A DNA stretch of 10,157 nt from contig NZ_LLZG01000096.1 in assembly GCF_001509475.1 (NCBI RefSeq), forward strand, positions 1 to 10,157, given 5' to 3'. Below are positions 1-7,061 of this stretch, piece by piece (the first letter of the stretch is position 1; every line of letters starts with the position of its first letter). Both the position numbers and the translations under genes were made by a program. The notes below the pieces were generated by a model. The model worked only from the letters and a program-made list of their open reading frames with translations. It had not been told where the DNA came from and did not search any database. The stretch comes from Streptomyces regalis. GTDB lineage: Bacteria > Actinomycetota > Actinomycetes > Streptomycetales > Streptomycetaceae.

Positions 1-99
1 TCACGCCGATCCCCGGATCGCCCGCCCGCACATTGGAACAGCTACACGCCCGAACAACTGCGGAATCCCGTCCCTGACAGTTATTGAAATACGGGCCCC
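1..99. other. Left edge, no assignable gene
   Basis: All three forward frames are short and none has convincing codon bias. One frame is open from the window edge to a TGA at 85-87 and could be the last 28 codons of a gene lying to the left, but I recognise nothing in its ending (residues PVPDSY). The transposase-like sequence begins only at about 100, so this stretch is either foreign DNA that replaced the transposase 5' end or the flank of an old deletion. Confidence 0.3.
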
Positions 100-100
100 T

Positions 101-1032
101 GGACGCATCGAGAACAGCCAGGTCGCCGTCTACCTTGCCTACTCCACCCCACTCGGGCATGCGGCGATCGACCGGGAACTGTATGTCCCGCGCTCCTGGA
201 CCCAGGACCCGGACCGCTGCCAGGTCGCGGGTATTCCTGGCACCGTGGACTTCGCCACGAAGCCCCAACTCGCCGCACGCATGATCGGCCGCGCACTGGA
301 TGCCGGGCTTGCCGTCTCCTGGGTGGCCGGCGACGAGGTCTACGGGGGCAACCCGCACCTGCGGACCGCGTTCGAGCAAGGCCAGCTCGGTTACGTCCTC
401 GCCGTTGCCTGCGACCACCAGTTCACCACCCGTGCGGGCACGTTCCGCGCCGATGCCCTGGCCCGGAAGCTTCCGAGGCGAGCCTGGCAGAAGCTGTCCG
501 CGGGAGCCGGAGCCAAAGGCCACCGCTTTTACGACTGGGCCCTGGCCGACATCGCCGACGACCGTCCCGGTCACCGCCATCTGCTCGTCCGCCGCAACCG
601 GAGCACCGGTAAACTCGCCTTCTACCGCTGCTACTCAGCGAACCGAGTACCGCTGTCCAGCCTGGTGCGGGTGGCCGGCCGCAGATGGACTGTCGAGGAA
701 ACCTTCCAGTCCGGCAAGGGCTGGCCGGACTGGACGAACACCAGGTCAGACGCTGGACGTCCTGGCACCGTTGGGTCACCCTCGCGATGCTCGCCCACGC
801 CTTCGTCGTCGCGGCCACTGCCGCCGAACGCGCTCAGGATCCAGCCCCGAACGGCCTGATCCCGCTGACCTGCAACGAGATCCAGCACCTTTTCACGACA
901 CTCATTGTCCGGCCTGTCCTCGACGCGGCACATCGGCTGCACTGGTCGATCTGGCGCCGTCGCCACCAAGCCCGCGCCCGCGCAAGCCACTACCACCGCC
1001 AGGCGGCGCTCCAGTCGTACGGGCCGTGGTAG
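101..1032 (+). pseudogene. IS701/IS4-type transposase remnant, 5'-truncated and frameshifted
   Basis: This is the remnant of a DDE transposase of the IS701/IS4 type, which would have moved an insertion sequence by cut-and-paste. The homology starts abruptly at residues GRIENSQVAVYL (from about 101), so the N-terminal half with the first catalytic Asp is missing. The second Asp lies in AGDEVYGG (codon 332-334). The third acidic residue is the Glu at 695-697 inside R-x3-E-x6-K (Arg 683, Lys 716), the usual signature of the IS4 superfamily. Directly after that Lys the frame changes: the natural continuation, GLAGLDEHQVRRW, is in the frame starting at 721, as if one base were lost near 719-721. 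The C-terminal part then runs to TAG at 1030-1032. I see no convincing terminal inverted repeats. The element should be dead. The family call is firm; the exact subgroup is from recall of Streptomyces relatives. Confidence 0.85.
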
Positions 1033-1067
1033 ACGAGCCCTGGCAGCCCGTGGGAAGCTGACATCCC

Positions 1068-1835
1068 ATGCTGCCAGTGATCTTCATTCATGGTCTGATC
1101 GGCTCATTCGCCGACCCACGCGCCCTCGCGCCGCTCCACCCGGCCCCCACCCTCTGTCCCGACCTGCACGGCTACGGGGCCGATGCCCGGGCCGAGCCCG
1201 GCACTATCACCATCGATACGCAGGTGGAACACCTGCGTGCGACCATTGACCAGGCACTGCCGGGCGGTCACGTCCATCTGGTCGGGCATTCGGTCGGCGG
1301 CGTGATCGCCGCCGCATTCGCCCACCGGTTCCCGGAGCGGACCGCATCGCTGGTCAGCGTCGAGGGCAACTTCAGTCTCGCGGACGCTTTCTGGTCGCAG
1401 CAGCTGGCAGCCAAGACAGCCGCCGAGGTGGAGCAGATCCTGCAAGCCGACCGTGCCGATCCTGGGCGGTGGCTGCGTGCCGGAGGCATCGAGCCGACCA
1501 GGGAGCACCTCCGCTCTGCGACACAAGACCTGGCCTACCAGCCCGCTTCAACCATCCACGCCATGGCTCGTACCGTCGTCGAGTACACCGCTGGACCTGA
1601 CTACCAGCAGCTGCTGCGGGACGTGTTCGAGCGCGTCCCGGTCCATCTGGTCGCCGGGGCCCGCTCACGCGCGGGGTGGGACGTGCCTGCCTGGGCTCTG
1701 TCCGCCGCAGCCAGTTACACCGAACTCCCCCGCACGGGCCACATGGTGATGCTGGAAGCGCCCGAGGAGTTCGGCGCACTCCTCGCTGGGCTCCTTGCCC
1801 CGGTGTCAGCAGGCCAGGTCAGCACCCCAGAGTGA
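1068..1835 (+). CDS. Alpha/beta hydrolase
   Basis: This 255-residue, apparently intact cytosolic protein belongs to the alpha/beta hydrolase fold (Abhydrolase_6 type). Visible features in order are the oxyanion-hole His-Gly at residues 8-9 (FIHG), the nucleophile elbow GHSVGG with Ser75, a helical lid-like middle, a strand ending LVAG near 194-197, and the catalytic His225 in TGHMVMLE. The acid of the triad is less obvious; Asp205 in GWDVP is the nearest candidate. The length is normal for esterases, C-C bond hydrolases and haloperoxidase-like members. I do not see a signal peptide, so the enzyme should act inside the cell. The ATG at 1068 is preceded by GGAA at 1053-1056, about 11 nt upstream, and no longer in-frame start is convincing. 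It follows a dead transposase by 35 nt and stands alone. The substrate cannot be read from the sequence. Confidence 0.92.
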   Translation: MLPVIFIHGLIGSFADPRALAPLHPAPTLCPDLHGYGADARAEPGTITIDTQVEHLRATIDQALPGGHVHLVGHSVGGVIAAAFAHRFPERTASLVSVEGNFSLADAFWSQQLAAKTAAEVEQILQADRADPGRWLRAGGIEPTREHLRSATQDLAYQPASTIHAMARTVVEYTAGPDYQQLLRDVFERVPVHLVAGARSRAGWDVPAWALSAAASYTELPRTGHMVMLEAPEEFGALLAGLLAPVSAGQVSTPE

Positions 1836-1844
1836 CTGCTGGGG
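1825..1844 (+). terminator. Short hairpin over the hydrolase stop codon
   Basis: CCCCAG at 1825-1830 pairs with CTGGGG at 1839-1844 around an 8-nt loop that contains the hydrolase TGA. There is no U-tract. It is a possible weak terminator or 3' stabilising hairpin; the stem is short enough to be chance. Confidence 0.3.
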
Positions 1845-2172
1845 ACACCTGGCCGCTTCGGACTTCCCTTCAAAGGAACCGCACCCATCTCGGACTGCCC
1901 GCCACCGAGGGAGTTGACGCTCCTGGAAATCGGCCGCCCTTACTCGTTCTCCTCAGCTGGTTGTGGACTCATTCAAAGGCTTGGGTCTCTATTGAGAGAC
2001 ATAGCCGACTTCTGCTCCGCATATCTCAAGTGGTCGACTACGGGATCGGGAAACCGGAGCCGCATCGGCCGGGCGAGGCAGGGTTTGGAAGCATGCAGAT
2101 CCGTGGGGCAAAGGCCATTGGTGACCGGCGCCGACCGCGACCGGCACCCACTGGGCCAGGAGGAATACTCAC
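1836..2172. other. Non-coding gap between hydrolase and NIPSNAP gene
   Basis: No frame here shows codon bias or a recognisable protein. The part around 1940-2040 is noticeably less GC-rich than its surroundings, as expected for promoter or decayed DNA. A TTGACG box at 1914-1919 resembles a -35 element, but I find no well-spaced -10 partner. The last 80 bases hold a possible short leader frame described separately. The stretch probably carries the promoter and leader of the downstream gene. Confidence 0.4.
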
Positions 2173-2176
2173 GTGA
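2094..2176 (+). CDS. Possible 27-codon leader ORF overlapping the NIPSNAP start
   Basis: An ATG at 2094, with GGAAG immediately upstream and AGGCAGGG a little further up, opens a frame of 27 codons that ends in TGA at 2174-2176. That stop overlaps the GTG start of the next gene as GTGA, the arrangement seen in translationally coupled pairs. The peptide is rich in Arg, Pro and Gly and resembles no family. The GGAAG-to-ATG spacing is very short, and random GC-rich DNA often yields such frames, so this may not be translated at all. Confidence 0.2.
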
Positions 2177-2502
2177 TCACTTGCCATCTGCACTATGAGA
2201 TCGATCCCAGCCAGGCTGTCGCGTTCGAGACGTATGTGACGGGGTGGATCCCGATCGTCACCCGCTTCGGCGGCACGCACCACGGCTGCTTCTTGCCGCA
2301 CGAAGGAGCCAACGACATCGCCTACGCCCTGTTCTCCTTTCCCAGCCTGGCTGCCTACGAGGACTACCGTGCTGCCATCCGGCAGGATCCGGAGGCTCAG
2401 CAGCTCTGGCAGCTCAGCACGGATTCCCACTGTATCCGCCGCTTCGACCGGTCTTTCCTGCGCCCGGCAATGCAACCGTCAGGCGGCGATGAGGCCGCCT
2501 AG
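2173..2502 (+). CDS. NIPSNAP-like small protein
   Basis: This 109-residue protein resembles the NIPSNAP family, small ferredoxin-like alpha+beta proteins related to dimeric alpha-beta barrels. It starts with a beta strand (TCHLHYEID), then a helix over residues 14-30, the conserved-looking turn FGGTHHGCFLPHEG, a strand IAYALFSFPSL, a helix AAYEDYRAAIRQDPEAQQLW and a final strand ending near FDRSFLRP. Family members are often found beside oxidoreductases or hydrolases and may help in small-molecule metabolism, but their biochemical role is poorly defined. The GTG at 2173 is chosen because a strong GGAGGA box lies at 2158-2163. The C-terminal tail QPSGGDEAA is encoded partly by a hairpin (2481-2500). 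The upstream hydrolase is 337 bp away, so an operon with it is uncertain. Confidence 0.88.
   Translation: MITCHLHYEIDPSQAVAFETYVTGWIPIVTRFGGTHHGCFLPHEGANDIAYALFSFPSLAAYEDYRAAIRQDPEAQQLWQLSTDSHCIRRFDRSFLRPAMQPSGGDEAA
2481..2500 (+). terminator. Hairpin at the 3' end of the NIPSNAP gene
   Basis: AGGCGGC (2481-2487) and GCCGCCT (2494-2500) form a perfect 7-bp stem with a 6-nt loop, within the last codons of the gene. It probably acts together with the larger hairpin just downstream, either in termination or in protecting the mRNA 3' end. Confidence 0.4.
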
Positions 2503-2515
2503 CCCGCTCGCAGAC

Positions 2516-2552
2516 GGGTGTCCCTGACCGGCACTGTTCGACAGGGACACCC
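2516..2552 (+). terminator. Strong hairpin terminator after the NIPSNAP gene
   Basis: GGGTGTCCCTG (2516-2526) pairs perfectly with CAGGGACACCC (2542-2552): 11 bp with a 15-nt loop, beginning 14 nt after the TAG stop. There is no poly-U tail, which is usual for Streptomyces terminators. As a near-symmetric stem it could also stop transcription entering from the right. Confidence 0.75.
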
Positions 2553-2801
2553 CAGCTCGTCGGCGCATCTCTTCCACGCCACTCCACGACCACGAAGATC
2601 ACGATCTACAGCTGGAGTACTAAGTTTCTCGGGCAGGCCCCTGCCACTCCGCCCTTTCATGTGGCCTGACCAGCACAGCAGCGCACCTGACACCCCATCA
2701 AAACGAGCGTCACGAGCGTCATTTCACGTCAAGATGTCGCCCGTAACGCCCACACCGCACGTAATGCACAGGCACAAAACCGACACGTCCCGCAGGCGCA
2801 G
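2553..2801. other. Unassigned stretch left of the Tn554-like remnant
   Basis: A long open frame crosses this DNA but lacks a coding signature. Features seen are a small stem GGCAG/CTGCC (2632-2636 and 2641-2645), and a tandem 9-bp repeat ACGAGCGTC twice at 2703-2720. The bases at 2583-2624 would encode TTKITIYSWSTK in one frame, which I suspect is a dispersed Streptomyces sequence rather than a gene. The recombinase-like frame may begin as early as about 2727 (SRQDVARNAHT), but clear family resemblance starts near 2802. Confidence 0.35.
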
Positions 2802-3933
2802 TTGGACGGGCAGCGGTGGCTGGAACAGATCTCCTACTACGGCGTCGGCCAGTTCGAACGGCTGCTGCAGGTGTCCTGCTGGATCGTCATCGCCTACCTC
2901 TCCGGCCTGCGCGACTTTCGAGATCAAACACCTGCGGCGCGGCTGCGTGAGCGCCCAACGCGACACCGACGGCCGCATCTACCGCTACCGGCTTCACGGA
3001 CTGGCCTTCAAGGGCGAAGGCGTCCATGGCGCGGCCGCCACCTGGATCGTCACCGCTCCCGTCGCACGAGCCGTCGCCGTCCTGGAACGCTGCCAGCCGG
3101 CCGACGAGCCGTACCTGTTCGCACACCCGCTCAAATCGGCCAATCATCAGCGCCACCACGTGGCCGGGCGCGTGCGGACCAGCGCCACCACCATCAAGGA
3201 CATCACCGCACTGGCCAAGTGGATCAACTCCTACTGCGCTGTTCACTCACGCGTGGATGCGATCCCCGAGGACAAGGGGCGCCTGCCGCGCCTGACGCCC
3301 CGGCAGTTCCGCCGCACCCTGGCCTGGTTCATCGCCCACCGCCCGGGCGGCACCATCGCCGGCGCTCTGCAGTACCGCCACCAGCGCATCCAGATGTTCG
3401 AGGGCTACGCCGGCACCAGCGACTCCGGCTTCCGCGACGAGGTCGAGGCCGAAGAAGCATTCGCCCGCGGCCAGTTCCTCGCCGAGATGGGTGCCGACGA
3501 CGACCGGCCGGCTCTGACCGGTCCCGCAGGTGCGGAAGCCGAAGCCCGGCTCGCCGAGTTCGCCCGCCACACCGTCTTCGACGGCCAGGTTGTCACCGAT
3601 GAAGCCCGCCTGCGGCGCATCGTGGCCCGTCACGACACCCACGTGTACCCGGGGACCTTCATCACCTGCGTCTACAACCCCGACCGCGCCCTGTGCCGCA
3701 GCCGTGAGGCTTCCGCCGGTCAGCCCGTCATGGCCGACTGCCAGCCGCAAGCCTGCCGCAACACCGCCCTCGCCTCCGCTAACCGGCAGGCCCTGGCCGA
3801 TCACCTCGCCCGGCTGGAGGACACACTGGCCGCCGGCGACCGTTTGGCCCCCTACGTCCGTCACCGCCTTGAGGAACAGCACCGTGCCACCGCCGCGTTC
3901 CTCACCCGCCACACCCCGGAGATCGCCGAGTGA
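2802..3933 (+). pseudogene. Tn554 TnpB-like tyrosine recombinase, C-terminal half, frameshifted
   Basis: This is the C-terminal catalytic part of a large tyrosine recombinase of the kind found in Tn554-like transposons and actinobacterial integrase triads. The first catalytic Arg is in LSGLRDF (codon 2910-2912), in one frame. The sequence EIKHLRRGC that should follow continues in the next frame, and an extra T in the run 2916-2918 explains the shift. Downstream are LTPRQFRRTLAWF with the second Arg (3310-3312; the usual His of HxxR is Arg here), His 3379-3381 in YRHQRIQ, and the nucleophile Tyr 3406-3408 in FEGYAG. Near the end four Cys are spaced like a possible zinc site: CVYNPDRALC and DCQPQACRN. 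Family members usually have several hundred N-terminal residues more; these are missing here. With the truncation and frameshift the enzyme should be inactive. The TGA stop overlaps the next gene by 4 nt. The family call is from recall. Confidence 0.8.
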
Positions 3934-4652
3934 AACGCGCCCTGCCCGACACCGACACCGTCAAAGCCGCCATCGACACCGTCCTTGCCGAGGCCGCCGC
4001 CCGCGGACGGCGCCCCACCGTGACCGCGGTCGAGCGGCTCCTGGACATCCCGCACGCCACCTTCCACCGGCACTACGCCGACCTGATCGACGCGCACTTC
4101 CGGCCCCGCATCCCGGCCCCAGCCCAGCCTGCGATTCCGCGGGAACCCTCCGGATCCGACGTACGTACGGAAGCCAACCTGAGCCGACTACGGAAGGAGA
4201 ACACCGACCTGCGCCGCACCCTCGCCCTGTACGAGGAGGCCATCCGCCCGCTGACCCTCGAAAACGACGCCCTGCGCAGTGGCGCCGCCGTCATTCCCCC
4301 TGCCCAACCGCAGCACGCTCGCGCCACCCGCGCCGTCCTTAATCCGGCACCGCCCCCGGAGGCGTCTGGTGTGCGAAAGGACGCTGGGCGTGGCGCGCAG
4401 CCAGCTACCGATGATCAAGGGAAGTTCATCAAGCCGTGCGTGCCGGCGGCATCCCGGCTCCCGCCCTTGTCGCGTCGGTGCCCCAGCTGGCCAGCAGTCG
4501 TAGTGCCTCCACCGACGGGGAACCGGGTTCGGCGTGGTAGGTCGCCAGCGTCTGTTCGTGGTCGTTGGCCAGGTGGAATGACTCCGGGTGGAGGTCGAGT
4601 TCGCCGACGAGCGGGTGGTGCAGGCGCTGGACGCCGTGGCACTTGTCCTTGA
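3930..4652 (+). CDS. DUF6262/TnpC-like protein with replaced 3' end
   Basis: The first ~120 residues match the small accessory protein encoded after TnpB-like recombinases (TnpC of Tn554; DUF6262 in actinobacteria), thought to influence recombination. Residues 11-55 hold a helix-turn-helix-like segment (RPTVTAVERLLDIPHATFHRHYADLI) and residues 83-117 a coiled coil (NLSRLRKENTDLRRTLALYEEAIRPLTLENDALR). The GTG start at 3930 overlaps the upstream TGA as GTGA, typical of translational coupling. After about residue 122 the product turns into Arg/Pro/Gly-rich sequence, and from 4429 to 4652 it lies antisense to the regulator gene, so the 240-residue length is an artefact. A C-run at 4296-4300 may also carry an extra base: the +1 frame there reads VIPLPNRST, which looks more natural. 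The native protein was probably about 125-150 residues and is likely non-functional now. Confidence 0.65.
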   Translation: MKRALPDTDTVKAAIDTVLAEAAARGRRPTVTAVERLLDIPHATFHRHYADLIDAHFRPRIPAPAQPAIPREPSGSDVRTEANLSRLRKENTDLRRTLALYEEAIRPLTLENDALRSGAAVIPPAQPQHARATRAVLNPAPPPEASGVRKDAGRGAQPATDDQGKFIKPCVPAASRLPPLSRRCPSWPAVVVPPPTGNRVRRGRSPASVRGRWPGGMTPGGGRVRRRAGGAGAGRRGTCP

Positions 4653-5349
4653 CGTCGTGGGTGGCCCACAGCCGCCTGAACTCCTCGCTCTTCACGGAGA
4701 GTTCGCCCACCAGCGCGGACAGCCGGGGGTCGTCCGGATGGGAGCCGGCGTCCATGCGCAGCTGAGAGACGACGTTGTTCGCTTTGTGCTCCCAGTCCAC
4801 GAACAGGTCGCGGTACTCGGGCCTCAGGAACACCAGCCGTGCCCAGTTCCGCTCGTGCGCCGGCAGCTCGGCCCAGTCGCCGAAGACCGCCGCGGCCATC
4901 CGGTTCCAGGCGAGGATGTCCGAGCGCCGCCCCACGAGGAGCGCCGGGACGCCGTCCATGGTGTCCAGCAGCGTCCGCAGGGGGCCCCGCACCTGCTGGG
5001 CGCGGCCGGCCGGCTTCTTCTTCTGTTTCGGCTTCGCCAGGTGTGTGAGGTGGGCGTGCTCGGCGTCGCTGAGCCGCAGCGCGCGGGCGATGGCGTCGAG
5101 GATCTCCGCCGACACGTTGCGCCCGTTGCCCTGCTCAAGGCGCGTGTAGTACGCCACCGACACTCCGGCCAGCTGCGCCAGCTCCTCGCGGCGCAGCCCC
5201 GGCACCCGCCGGTGCCGCCCGAAGTCCGGCAGGCCCACGTCCTCCGGCCTCAGCCGGGCCCGCCGGGTGCGCAGGAACTCTCTGAGCTCGGCACGCGGGT
5301 CCAGCGCGCCGGCGGCGGGCTCGTGCACCGGTTCGGGGTATTCGTCCAT
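4429..5349 (-). CDS. XRE-family regulator with MmyB-like domain
   Basis: This 306-residue DNA-binding protein has an N-terminal helix-turn-helix of the XRE class (residues about 22-95; GLRREELAQLAGVSVAYYTR and LEQG at 51-74). The pattern LRTRRARLRPEDVGLP just before it is characteristic of the MmyB-type group. A basic linker KPKQKKK (107-113) leads to the MmyB-like ligand-binding domain (about 120-290), with ILAWNRMAAAVFGDWA and the W..L-V-FL.PEYRDLFVDW block. Such regulators are common in Streptomyces and frequently lie divergent from oxidoreductase genes, which they are thought to control in response to a small, possibly lipid-like, ligand. I chose the ATG at 5349 because relatives start close to it; a GTG at 5376 would add nine residues, and neither has a strong ribosome-binding site. 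It is divergent from the aldehyde dehydrogenase gene, its likely target along with itself. Confidence 0.93.
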   Translation of the reverse strand: MDEYPEPVHEPAAGALDPRAELREFLRTRRARLRPEDVGLPDFGRHRRVPGLRREELAQLAGVSVAYYTRLEQGNGRNVSAEILDAIARALRLSDAEHAHLTHLAKPKQKKKPAGRAQQVRGPLRTLLDTMDGVPALLVGRRSDILAWNRMAAAVFGDWAELPAHERNWARLVFLRPEYRDLFVDWEHKANNVVSQLRMDAGSHPDDPRLSALVGELSVKSEEFRRLWATHDVKDKCHGVQRLHHPLVGELDLHPESFHLANDHEQTLATYHAEPGSPSVEALRLLASWGTDATRAGAGMPPARTA

Positions 5350-5523
5350 GCCTCGAGTATCCACGGTCGGACGCACACCTGCCTGACCCGGCCAGTGGTA
5401 GGCACAGCGGACGTACGCAAAGCCGTGACCTGGGTGAATACCGGATCGTCCAGCACGCTGGAGACCGTGCCCGGCTGGAAAGCAGCCGGGGCGTGGCTTG
5501 CATCAAGAACGGAGTACACCCCC
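5350..5523. promoter_or_regulatory. Divergent promoter region of regulator and aldehyde dehydrogenase
   Basis: These 174 bp separate two divergent starts and must carry promoters for both genes. On the minus strand GATACT lies 6 nt upstream of the regulator ATG, a spacing that would suit a -10 box of a leaderless mRNA, but there is no good -35 partner. On the plus strand GGAG at 5511-5514 is the ribosome-binding site for the ATG at 5524. Short dyads occur around ACGTACG (5411-5417). I cannot single out the operator. Confidence 0.5.
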
Positions 5524-6870
5524 ATGACCGCAACACAGGGGACCGAGTCGAGGACGCACCAGAGCGAAACGGCCGCGGAGGTGGTCGGCCGCCTTCGTGC
5601 GACGTTCAACACCGGCGTCACCCGCGGACTGGACTGGCGCGTCAACCAGCTGCAGCGGCTACGGGCACTGCTGGTCGAAAACGAGCAGGAGCTGGTCGAA
5701 GCGCTCTGGGCGGATCTGAGGAAGAACCCCGCCGAGGCGAAGACGCAGGAGATCGACTTCACCGTCGCCGACATCGACGAGACGCTGGCGAGTCTCGAGA
5801 GCTGGCTTCAGCCTCGCCCGGTGGAGGTTCCCGCCCACTTCGGTCCCACGACAACGGCATACACCACGTACGACCCGCTCGGGGTCGTCCTGGTGATCGC
5901 TCCGTGGAATTTCCCGCTGCACCTTCTCATCGACCCCATCATCGGCGCACTGGCCGCCGGGAACACCGTGGTGGCCAAGCCGAGCGAGATCTCGGTGCAC
6001 ACATCGGCGGTCGCTTCACGCCTCCTGCGAGAGTACTTCGACGCCGACGTGCTCACCGTGGTCGAGGGGGGCGCCGAGGAGACCACGGCCCTCCTGGCAC
6101 AGCGTTTCGACCACATCTTCTACACGGGCAATGGCACGGTCGGCCGGATCGTCATGGCCGCAGCCGCCAAGAACCTCACCCCGGTCACGCTTGAACTCGG
6201 GGGCAAGTCGCCGGTCTTCGTGGCACCTGACGCTGACGTGGACGAGACCGCGAAGCGGCTGGTCGGCGCCAAGTTCGGCAACGCGGGGCAGCAGTGCATA
6301 GCCCCGGACTATGTTCTGGCTGACCCTGCCACCGCTGCCGCACTGGTTCCCGCCCTGCGCACGGCGGTCGAAGCCCAGTTCGGCACCAGCCCGCAGACCG
6401 CGGCCGACTTCGGCCGGATCATCAACGAGCGGCACTTCGACCGGCTCACGCGTCTGCTGGACTCCGGCCGGGCGGCGGTGGGAGGCCGGCACGACCGTGA
6501 CGACCTGTTCATCGCACCGACCGTGCTCACCGATGTCGACCCCGCATCGCCGGTCATGCAGGAGGAGATCTTCGGTCCGATCCTCGCCGTCGTCGAAGTC
6601 GAAGACCTCGATGCCGCCATCGCCTTCATCAACGAACGCGACAAGCCCCTCGCGCTCTACGCCTTCACCACGTCCGAGGCCACCAAGTCGCGCCTCTTGA
6701 ACGAGACGTCCTCCGGCGGCGTCGCCTGGGGCCAGCCGGTGATGCAACTGCTCATGCCCGGCCTGCCTTTCGGTGGCGTCGGCGAAAGCGGCATGGGCCG
6801 GTACCACGGCCGGTATTCCCTCGAGACGTTCAGCCACCTCAAGGGTGTCGCGGACGTACCGCTCAGCTAG
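5524..6870 (+). CDS. Aldehyde dehydrogenase, class-3-like
   Basis: This 448-residue NAD(P)-dependent dehydrogenase oxidises aldehydes to acids in the cytosol. Visible motifs: PWNFP with the oxyanion Asn129, AKPSE with cofactor-binding Lys152, FYTGNGTVGR (199-208), the general base Glu224 in LELGGKSP, the catalytic Cys258 in GNAGQQC, EEIFGP (347-352), and LPFGGVGESGMGRYHGRYSLETFSH near the end. The short length and the C-terminal motif place it with class 3 enzymes, which act on fatty, aromatic or lipid-peroxidation-derived aldehydes. Around 399-408 the sequence reads GVAWGQPVMQ, where class 3 relatives usually have a VN..VMH type motif, so substrate or cofactor contacts may differ. The ATG at 5524 is supported by GGAG at 5511-5514, and the family alignment begins soon after; the upstream open frame is an antisense shadow of the regulator gene. 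The exact substrate is unknown. Confidence 0.96.
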   Translation: MTATQGTESRTHQSETAAEVVGRLRATFNTGVTRGLDWRVNQLQRLRALLVENEQELVEALWADLRKNPAEAKTQEIDFTVADIDETLASLESWLQPRPVEVPAHFGPTTTAYTTYDPLGVVLVIAPWNFPLHLLIDPIIGALAAGNTVVAKPSEISVHTSAVASRLLREYFDADVLTVVEGGAEETTALLAQRFDHIFYTGNGTVGRIVMAAAAKNLTPVTLELGGKSPVFVAPDADVDETAKRLVGAKFGNAGQQCIAPDYVLADPATAAALVPALRTAVEAQFGTSPQTAADFGRIINERHFDRLTRLLDSGRAAVGGRHDRDDLFIAPTVLTDVDPASPVMQEEIFGPILAVVEVEDLDAAIAFINERDKPLALYAFTTSEATKSRLLNETSSGGVAWGQPVMQLLMPGLPFGGVGESGMGRYHGRYSLETFSHLKGVADVPLS

Positions 6871-7061
6871 CCTCGCGCTTTCGTGAAGCAGGCTGTCCAA
6901 TGGGCGATCGGCCGGCGGAAGTGCCTCAGGCCGGTGAGAATGAGGATCGCTGAGATCGCTGTTCCCGCCACCGCCGGAAGCGCGTTCCAGGTGAAGCCGT
7001 GTATCGGTCCTCTTCGCGGGGGCGCGTCGAGGGAGTCGGTCGCGGCGCGGCCTGCAGACAC
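6867..7061 (-). CDS. Doubtful 64-codon membrane peptide
   Basis: A minus-strand frame from GTG 7061 to TAG at 6867-6869 has good third-position GC. It encodes one hydrophobic helix at about residues 28-46 (ALPAVAGTAISAILILTGL) followed by a basic stretch (RHFRRP), the outline of a small single-span membrane protein. It matches no family I know, lacks a clear ribosome-binding site and ends inside the stop of the neighbouring aldehyde dehydrogenase gene. It may be a fragment of an older membrane protein or pure chance. Confidence 0.2.
   Translation of the reverse strand: MSAGRAATDSLDAPPRRGPIHGFTWNALPAVAGTAISAILILTGLRHFRRPIAHWTACFTKARG
6869..6894 (+). terminator. Imperfect hairpin after the aldehyde dehydrogenase
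   Basis: AGCCT (6869-6873) pairs with AGGCT (6890-6894), and inside it GCTT (6877-6880) pairs with AAGC (6886-6889) around a 5-nt loop, with a 3-nt bulge on the left side. It begins at the stop codon. It may terminate transcription before the long gap, but the stem is interrupted and there is no U-tract. Confidence 0.35.

Noticed and set aside
1..87. 3' end of an upstream gene
   Set aside because: The open frame is too short and weakly biased to claim; noted only as a possibility.
2518..2915. N-terminal extension of the recombinase frame back to 2518
   Set aside because: Protein in this frame before 2916 is Ser/Pro/Arg-rich and unlike the family; the family sequence before the frameshift is in another frame.
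3247..3912. 221-codon minus-strand frame over the recombinase remnant
   Set aside because: Gly/Val-rich antisense shadow; the sense strand carries the conserved recombinase boxes.
4588..5523. Long upstream extension of the aldehyde dehydrogenase frame
   Set aside because: It is antisense to the well-supported MmyB regulator, and a good ribosome-binding site and family start fit ATG 5524.
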